Source of the DNA: Archaeoglobi archaeon
GTDB taxonomy: Archaea; Halobacteriota; Archaeoglobi; Archaeoglobales; Archaeoglobaceae
NCBI GenBank assembly: GCA_029259345.1
Contig: JAPDIX010000034.1
Location: forward strand, 1-52,625
Reading direction: 5' to 3'
DNA: 52,625 nt
The notes below the pieces were generated by a model, which saw nothing but the letters and a program-made list of their open reading frames with translations, searched no databases and was not told where the DNA came from. How positions within the stretch are numbered: the stretch's first letter is position 1; every line of letters begins with the position of its first letter. A program made the position numbers and the translations under genes. Positions 47,033 to 52,625 of the stretch are shown here, one piece after another.

Positions 47033-49009
47033 ATGGAAGAGGAGGCTAAAAACAATAAACTCATTTCTGTCACACTTTTCATATTCTGTCTGGCTTATTT
47101 TGCTGGTGCAGTCTTCTATTATCTTACAGGATACATGGGAGCGATGTTTTGGGTTCTCGCCCTCGTTCCCTTAGCTTACATAATTTACGTTTTAGAGAGG
47201 TTAAAACACGGTACACTTTATCCGAAACTCGGAAAACTTCAATACGTAGTTGGTATATTCTATATAGGTTTATGCGTGTTTATTGCTATATATTTACCAA
47301 TGAATTATATGAATGTAATATATTATAGAGCTGGCTCATATACTTTTCTCGACAAGACCATAGGTTCCGTTCTCTTGCTCCTAATGTTAGAATATGCGAG
47401 AAAAGAGCACAAAGTATTGTTCGGGTTAACGATACTTTTAATTGTTTATTGCTTATTTGGGGAGTATTTCCCCGGTCCTCTCCGCAGTCCTGGGATCTCG
47501 CTTGAAAGAATTGTTACCTCATCGACCGTTGAAGTCAAGCTTGGAATGTTCGGAACTTATGCCCAGGTTGGGGTCGGCATAATCGGCGCCTTTTTACTTC
47601 TGATGGGAGTTGCGAGGGGTTTCAAGGTGGAGAGGTCGCTGATAAAAACAATCATCGGTACTTTTGGGAAGAAGCAAACACTTGTTCCTCAAACTGCCGT
47701 TCTTAGCTCAATGGGCGTCGCAATGTGCACAGGTTCAGGAGCAGCAGACTCTGCCCTCGTAGGACAGTTCACGATACCGGCCATGAGAAGAGCCGGCTTC
47801 CCGGCATTATACGCAGCGGCTACTGAAGGAAGTGCAGCTCTTGGTGGCCTGGTGATGCCGCCAGTTATGGCAATAGCAGCCTTTATAATGGCTGAATTCT
47901 TAGGTGTGAGTTATTTCGAAGTTGTAGTTCGTGGCTTCGTTTTGGCCTTCATATACTACATCTCCATAGCTTTAACAGTATACTTGCTGACGCTCCAATA
48001 CATCAAACCGGGTAAAACATCGTCTGATGGGTTAGTTTCCCAGATCGGGAAGGTAACGATGCTCGACAAGCTCAACACAGCCACGTTCTTCTTTGGCCTC
48101 CTTTTCCTCATTTACTTAATGGGTGGCCTCTGGTGGCCGGAGATAAGAGCTGCTCTTACGACTGTCTTCATATTCATTATAATAGCCTCAATACTCCGGC
48201 TAATATTCCACAATAACTATTCACTCAAAGAGCGGGTCAGGGATCTCGTTAGCTGTTTGAAAGACTCTATAGAGAGTTATCCTATCCTGGTGGCAGACAT
48301 TCTGTTGCTCCTCGCAGTCCTTGGTATTCTAATAAACCTCTTCACCGTCAGTGGGTGGCTGCTTAAGCTAGGAATGATGCTGATGGATGTCGGAAGGGAT
48401 AATATATTCAGCCTAATCTCCATAGGCTTCCTATTTGCATTCTTCCTCGGGTTCGGACTTCCGCCGTCGGCAGTGTACATTCTCACAGCTGTACTCGTTG
48501 CACCCTACTTCACGTTCTTCGGAATCAATCCATGGGTAGCCCACTTTTTCGTATTCCTTGCCGCAGCTATCTCGGAGTTTACACCACCCGTAGCTTTGAT
48601 AGCAGCTGTGACATCCAGAATAGCCGAAACACCATTCGCGAAGACGGCGTTTTACACTCAGAAGTGGATAATTCCAATATATCTTCTGATCTTCGTTGTC
48701 TTCAGCTGGCCAGATCTCGTTGTTAAGCCGGGGGCTCAAATGCTTGTAGCGTTCGGAATCGTACTCATTGGGTGCTTAACGGTAACTCTCGGATCTTTCG
48801 GCAAGTTCAGCGACAACAGGGTTATGGATTTACTCACAAGATGTGGGCTAATCGCGCTTGGTTTGGTCGTCCTCTATCACCCGGAAAAGACAATATCGAC
48901 GACGTTAGCACCGGTACTTCTGATTGTAACTGTATTCGGCATTAAACGAACTCAAAAAATTTCCCTACATCTCCAAAAGGGAAAGGTAAATACAAGCGAC
49001 AGTGGCTAA
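47033..49009 (+). CDS. TRAP transporter fused permease (DctQM-type)
   Basis: Multi-TM; SSMGVAMCTGSGAADSALVGQFTIPAMRRAGFPALYAAATEGSAALGGLVMPPVMAIAAFIMAE. Confidence 0.92.
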   Translation: MEEEAKNNKLISVTLFIFCLAYFAGAVFYYLTGYMGAMFWVLALVPLAYIIYVLERLKHGTLYPKLGKLQYVVGIFYIGLCVFIAIYLPMNYMNVIYYRAGSYTFLDKTIGSVLLLLMLEYARKEHKVLFGLTILLIVYCLFGEYFPGPLRSPGISLERIVTSSTVEVKLGMFGTYAQVGVGIIGAFLLLMGVARGFKVERSLIKTIIGTFGKKQTLVPQTAVLSSMGVAMCTGSGAADSALVGQFTIPAMRRAGFPALYAAATEGSAALGGLVMPPVMAIAAFIMAEFLGVSYFEVVVRGFVLAFIYYISIALTVYLLTLQYIKPGKTSSDGLVSQIGKVTMLDKLNTATFFFGLLFLIYLMGGLWWPEIRAALTTVFIFIIIASILRLIFHNNYSLKERVRDLVSCLKDSIESYPILVADILLLLAVLGILINLFTVSGWLLKLGMMLMDVGRDNIFSLISIGFLFAFFLGFGLPPSAVYILTAVLVAPYFTFFGINPWVAHFFVFLAAAISEFTPPVALIAAVTSRIAETPFAKTAFYTQKWIIPIYLLIFVVFSWPDLVVKPGAQMLVAFGIVLIGCLTVTLGSFGKFSDNRVMDLLTRCGLIALGLVVLYHPEKTISTTLAPVLLIVTVFGIKRTQKISLHLQKGKVNTSDSG

Positions 49010-49017
49010 AGATATCC

Positions 49018-49998
49018 ATGATGATCGGAAAAGGCATGATACAGATAGAAATTCTGAAAACTCTGGCAGATACTGGTAAGCCACTTAGCTGTCGAGAGAT
49101 AACTAAAATTCTCAATAAGAAGGGAATCAATGTTAGCGAGAGAACGGTCAGGAAATACGTCACGAACTTAATGAGGAAGGATTGCATTAAGATGGGTTCC
49201 TCCAAAGCAACGATTACGGAGCAGGGAATGGAAACACTTAAGCGCGCTACGGTGTTCGAGAGGCTTGGAGAGTTTAGAGACCTCGTTGAATATAACATGT
49301 TCAACTCAACCTTTAGTTTATATACCTTAGACGGTACTGTTCCAACAAATCTGGCAATTGTGGACAAAGATAAAATCGATAAATGCCTGGAACTTATGAA
49401 AACCATCGCTGACGCAAACCTAACAACTTCGAGGCTGATTATGGTAGTAGATGAAGAAGAGACTCTAGACATAATTGAAGTCCCGAAGGGAAAGATGGCT
49501 ATAGGGGCAATATCAAGCACAATCTATAACGTAATAATGCTGAATATCGGGATCGTTCTCGGTAGCGAGTTTGCTGGATTACTCAAATATGAAAACTCGA
49601 AGCCGGTAGGTTTTACGGAGATGATCAACTACAGCGGAACGACAATAAGTCCGGGATTGTTGTTTATCAGGGGTGGCTACACGTCGCTTTACGAAGTCGC
49701 GAGGACCGGTAATGGATATGTTGTTACGGCTGTCAAGAGTTTCAGTGAGTATGCGTATGAGTTCGTAGAAAGAGAAGTTATGCTCGCAAACGCCCGAGGG
49801 ATAACAGGGGTGTTAACAATTTCATCGCCGATGGATAACAAGCTAAACTTGCCCGTCTACAAAAAAGCACTGCTGATAGTCCTCGCTGGTGTGAATAGTC
49901 TCGCACCCCTTTATGAAAAAGGGTTGAACCCAGAGCTTAAAATCAACGAGATTCTCCTTGATTTCAAAGAATTTAAAGATATTGATAGATTAATTTAA
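49018..49998 (+). CDS. NrpR-like regulator: N-terminal winged helix plus DUF128 domain
   Basis: IEILKTLADTGKPLSCREITKILNKKGINVSERTVRKYVTNL wHTH; GAISSTIYNVIMLNIGIVLGSEFAGLLKYENSKPVGFTEMINYSGTTISPG DUF128-like. Confidence 0.8.
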   Translation: MMIGKGMIQIEILKTLADTGKPLSCREITKILNKKGINVSERTVRKYVTNLMRKDCIKMGSSKATITEQGMETLKRATVFERLGEFRDLVEYNMFNSTFSLYTLDGTVPTNLAIVDKDKIDKCLELMKTIADANLTTSRLIMVVDEEETLDIIEVPKGKMAIGAISSTIYNVIMLNIGIVLGSEFAGLLKYENSKPVGFTEMINYSGTTISPGLLFIRGGYTSLYEVARTGNGYVVTAVKSFSEYAYEFVEREVMLANARGITGVLTISSPMDNKLNLPVYKKALLIVLAGVNSLAPLYEKGLNPELKINEILLDFKEFKDIDRLI

Positions 49999-50243
49999 CA
50001 ATACTATTGGTGCTAATTATAATTAGGACATGCTCCTCTAAGCGCTTTATTCAAAATACTCTTTTTCTCGTCATCTTCAAATAATTTTCCAATCAATTAA
50101 CTCCTGTGAAACTCATGAAATGCGGTTGCTTATGCTCCTCTCAAATAGGAGTGCCAACAACGAGAAGATGGTAAATAATAAAGGAAGGAGAGAAGACACA
50201 GCATACAACAATTTTTTAAGGAATTCTTACTTTATTATACTGT

Positions 50244-51434
50244 ATGTTTGAAGTTATTTGGTTAACTCTTTGTATAGGATTACTTTTAGTTCTGAATTTG
50301 AAAGGATTTGACTTGGCTTTAGCAATACTTGTTGCTACGACACTTTACTTAATGGTGTATCCACAACTTATCCCGGTATTAGCTATTAAAACGCTCACAA
50401 ATTACAAAGCAATTGAGTTGGCACTAACTATCGCTATGATAAGTGTTTTAAGCCACCTAATGGAAATTAACAAGCAAATTGAGAACATATTGGGCTGGTT
50501 GCAAACACATCTCAAACCAAAGTGGGTTATGATATCTATTCCGGCCTTTTTGGGATTGCTACCTTCCCCAAGCAGCGCCCTTTTTTCTGCAAATATATTA
50601 AAAAATCTTGAAAAAAAGTATGACGGAAAAGAGATACTCACACTTATTAATGTATGGTATAAGCGCTCGATGTCTTTCATCCATCCCTTAATGCCAAGCT
50701 TGTTACTACTCACCAAATTTTCGCAAACAAGTGTATCAGCAGTCATTCTTTTACAAATTCCAACATTTCTTTTCGCATTTTTGATTGGTCTATTGCTGAC
50801 AAAAAAATTCAATGATTCACTGGAGTCAAATCTTAATCGAACAATACAGACAACAGAATACAACTTCTTTGTGAACCTTGCTCCGATTGTCGTACCAGTA
50901 TTTTTAACTCTCGCTGGAATCCCTATTATTTTATCCGTTACCGCTGGAATACTTACGAGTTTACTAATAACTAAAGCGCAAAGAGTTAAAAAATTATTTT
51001 TAGGATTTCGAGAATTTGACATTAAACTATTCTTTGCTGTGATTGGGATATTCTATTTTGTTGAAGCAATTCAAACAACTGGTACATTTAGCCTAATATT
51101 TAATTTAGATAAAAACTATAACAATTCTTTGCTTATAGTAACGGTACCGTTTCTCGTAGCTTATCTTGTGGGAGTTCCATTTGCTGCAGTACCGATCTCA
51201 TTTATAATTTTATCTCCAATAATTTCAACTCCTACAGATGTCTCTCTTTTTTATGTGGCATCTACATGTGGTTCAATACTTAGTCCTCTTGATATCGTTA
51301 ATGTTGTATCCATGAAGCAATTCGAGATCAGATACAGTTTGTACTTTAAGCGAATTTTTGTTTTGGTCATTACAACACTCATTTTCCACTTTACTTTGAT
51401 GAGTTGGTGCCGTTACATCTTCCTTGGAAATTAA
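50244..51434 (+). CDS. DUF401-like integral membrane protein, AT-rich paralog
   Basis: Same layout as 40593-41759 product: PAFLGLLPSPSSALFSANILKNLEKKYDGKEILTLINVWYKRSMSFIHPLMP. Confidence 0.65.
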   Translation: MFEVIWLTLCIGLLLVLNLKGFDLALAILVATTLYLMVYPQLIPVLAIKTLTNYKAIELALTIAMISVLSHLMEINKQIENILGWLQTHLKPKWVMISIPAFLGLLPSPSSALFSANILKNLEKKYDGKEILTLINVWYKRSMSFIHPLMPSLLLLTKFSQTSVSAVILLQIPTFLFAFLIGLLLTKKFNDSLESNLNRTIQTTEYNFFVNLAPIVVPVFLTLAGIPIILSVTAGILTSLLITKAQRVKKLFLGFREFDIKLFFAVIGIFYFVEAIQTTGTFSLIFNLDKNYNNSLLIVTVPFLVAYLVGVPFAAVPISFIILSPIISTPTDVSLFYVASTCGSILSPLDIVNVVSMKQFEIRYSLYFKRIFVLVITTLIFHFTLMSWCRYIFLGN

Positions 51435-51543
51435 TCAACCAGACATAGCTGGCAGGAACTTGAGAGATCAGTGTGAGCTTGCTTGGTTGGTAATTTACAA
51501 AATGGGGGTGAAACTCCGGTATGATGGAACAAGGTCTAAAAAA

Positions 51544-51897
51544 TTAAATTGAAAATAGGAGATAAAGCCCGTAAACGAAGGCCAGAAGGAAAGCCAGTAT
51601 TGTCAGGGTGTTGATGGTTTTTCTGCCCTTCATCCCTGCAGTGGTGTCAAGAAGTATTGCCTTCAGACCGTTAAACGCGTGGAAAGACACTACAAGCAGT
51701 AAAGCCGCATACATGGCTTTGAATTCTGGCTGGGCAACTCTGCTGACCACTTCAGCATACTTAAGCGCTTCATGGGATGTCATATGAGTGACATAGAAGT
51801 GTAGCGTGACGAGCAGAATCATTGCCAGTCCTGTGAGCATCTGGAAAATCCATGCCACCGGTTCCATAACACTCTTTGCTGACTCCATTTTAACCAC
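51544..51897 (-). CDS. sdhD: Succinate dehydrogenase membrane anchor subunit (SdhD-like)
   Basis: Three TM helices; LHFYVTHMTSHEALKYAEV; downstream of sdhC/sdhB. Confidence 0.7.
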   Translation of the reverse strand: MVKMESAKSVMEPVAWIFQMLTGLAMILLVTLHFYVTHMTSHEALKYAEVVSRVAQPEFKAMYAALLLVVSFHAFNGLKAILLDTTAGMKGRKTINTLTILAFLLAFVYGLYLLFSI

Positions 51898-52264
51898 CTG
51901 TCAGAGAGTACATAACGTAGCTGGCATACAGCCACACCACTACAGCTATCACAGTAAAGATGGCCAGCAACGGCTTCCTGTATTCGTATGCTATTCCGAA
52001 CTCATGCAGGATGATCCTGAAGCCATTAACGCCGTGGAAAACTCCGCATAACACAAGCAGTATATCGAAAACCAGAAACTGCCTTGAAACGGTAATTGCA
52101 ATCCAGCCTTCGTAAGTTACTCCTGTTCTGTCAAGGAGAGATGAGAGGTAGGTGAGGTGAGCGAGCAGATATAATAGCAAAACAATTCCTGTCAGTCGCT
52201 GAAATGTAAAAGCCCAGCTGAAAGGACTTCTTCCCTTAAACCTGAACCAGCCTGAAACGCCCAT
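51890..52264 (-). CDS. sdhC: Succinate dehydrogenase cytochrome b subunit (SdhC-like)
   Basis: FSWAFTFQRLTGIVLLLYLLAHLTYLSSL; GVFHGVNGFRIILHEFG. Confidence 0.85.
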   Translation of the reverse strand: MGVSGWFRFKGRSPFSWAFTFQRLTGIVLLLYLLAHLTYLSSLLDRTGVTYEGWIAITVSRQFLVFDILLVLCGVFHGVNGFRIILHEFGIAYEYRKPLLAIFTVIAVVVWLYASYVMYSLTGG

Positions 52265-52265
52265 T

Positions 52266-52625
52266 TTACCACCCCAAAAGGCTTTTGAGTATGCTGAAGG
52301 CCGTCTTCCTTCTCAGCAACTGCACAGCCTTGGCCGGCTCGACATTCTTCGGGCAAACTTCGCTGCACTCCATAGCAAGGTGACATCTCCACACTCCGTT
52401 TGAAGAGCTTACTATTTCATACCTCTCTTTCTGCCCCTCATCCCTGCTGTCTGCACAGAACCTGTAAGCTGCGGTCATGGCAGCGGGGCCGAGATACTCG
52501 TCGAGAGTTGCTGCTGCAGGGCAGACTGAATAACATGCACCGCATTTGATGCAGAGGGTGAAGACGTAGTACTCATTCAGCTCCTCTGGGGTTTGCAGCA
52601 ATTCTTTGGGCTCAGCAGAGGGGGC
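52266..52625 (-). CDS. sdhB: Succinate dehydrogenase iron-sulfur subunit, 5' end beyond window
   Basis: CIKCGACYSVCPAAATLDEYLGPAAMTAAYRF; CHLAMECSEVCPKNVEPAKAVQLLRR. Confidence 0.9.
   Translation of the reverse strand, partial: APSAEPKELLQTPEELNEYYVFTLCIKCGACYSVCPAAATLDEYLGPAAMTAAYRFCADSRDEGQKERYEIVSSSNGVWRCHLAMECSEVCPKNVEPAKAVQLLRRKTAFSILKSLLGW

Noticed and set aside
48942-49520. 192-aa minus-strand ORF
   Set aside because: Antisense to the TRAP permease end and NrpR-like regulator; shadow ORF
50029-50165. Direct repeat ATGCTCCTCT and small hairpin CTCCT-N7-AGGAG
   Set aside because: Too short and only two copies; could be chance in a noncoding stretch; not CRISPR-like
50402-51022. 206-aa minus-strand ORF
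   Set aside because: Antisense to the DUF401-like permease; basic, low-complexity translation without motifs

Overview
The window is a dense archaeal chromosome segment. Gene content and family-level recall point to an Archaeoglobus-like euryarchaeon (Archaeoglobales), but no database was available to confirm this. It encodes: a MoaD/radical-SAM pair; ornithine/arginine genes (argB plus a TIGR00300-type protein); a UPF1-like helicase; two branched-chain amino-acid (Liv) ABC transporter loci, each split into divergent half-operons; Gar1 and TFB; a 3-hydroxyacyl-CoA dehydrogenase overlapping a LarA-like protein; leuA; biotin carboxylase; an early archaeal aromatic pathway cluster (ADH synthase, DHQ synthase II, AroD, TyrA-CM-PheA fusion); a FAD/CCG-FeS/acyl-CoA synthetase operon; a graveyard of decayed genes (AOR, ferredoxin, transposase, acyl-CoA synthetase); a second acyl-CoA synthetase; two DUF401-like permeases; gltX; an intron-containing tRNA-Asp; tRNA-Asn; Fno plus malic enzyme facing a TAXI-TRAP transporter and an NrpR/DUF128-like regulator; and the end of a succinate dehydrogenase operon. 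The most interesting leads are: (1) the Fno/malic enzyme <-> TAXI-TRAP/NrpR-like locus with TTCG-type palindromes at both divergent promoters, a candidate dicarboxylate-to-F420H2 module; (2) a LarA-like protein that keeps only part of the lactate racemase active site; (3) a MoaD-like protein ending in -GGS rather than -GG next to a SPASM-type radical SAM enzyme; (4) operator-like inverted repeats placed on the start or transcription start of fatty-acid genes; and (5) the decayed AOR/transposase frame interrupted only by TAG codons. No CRISPR array was seen.
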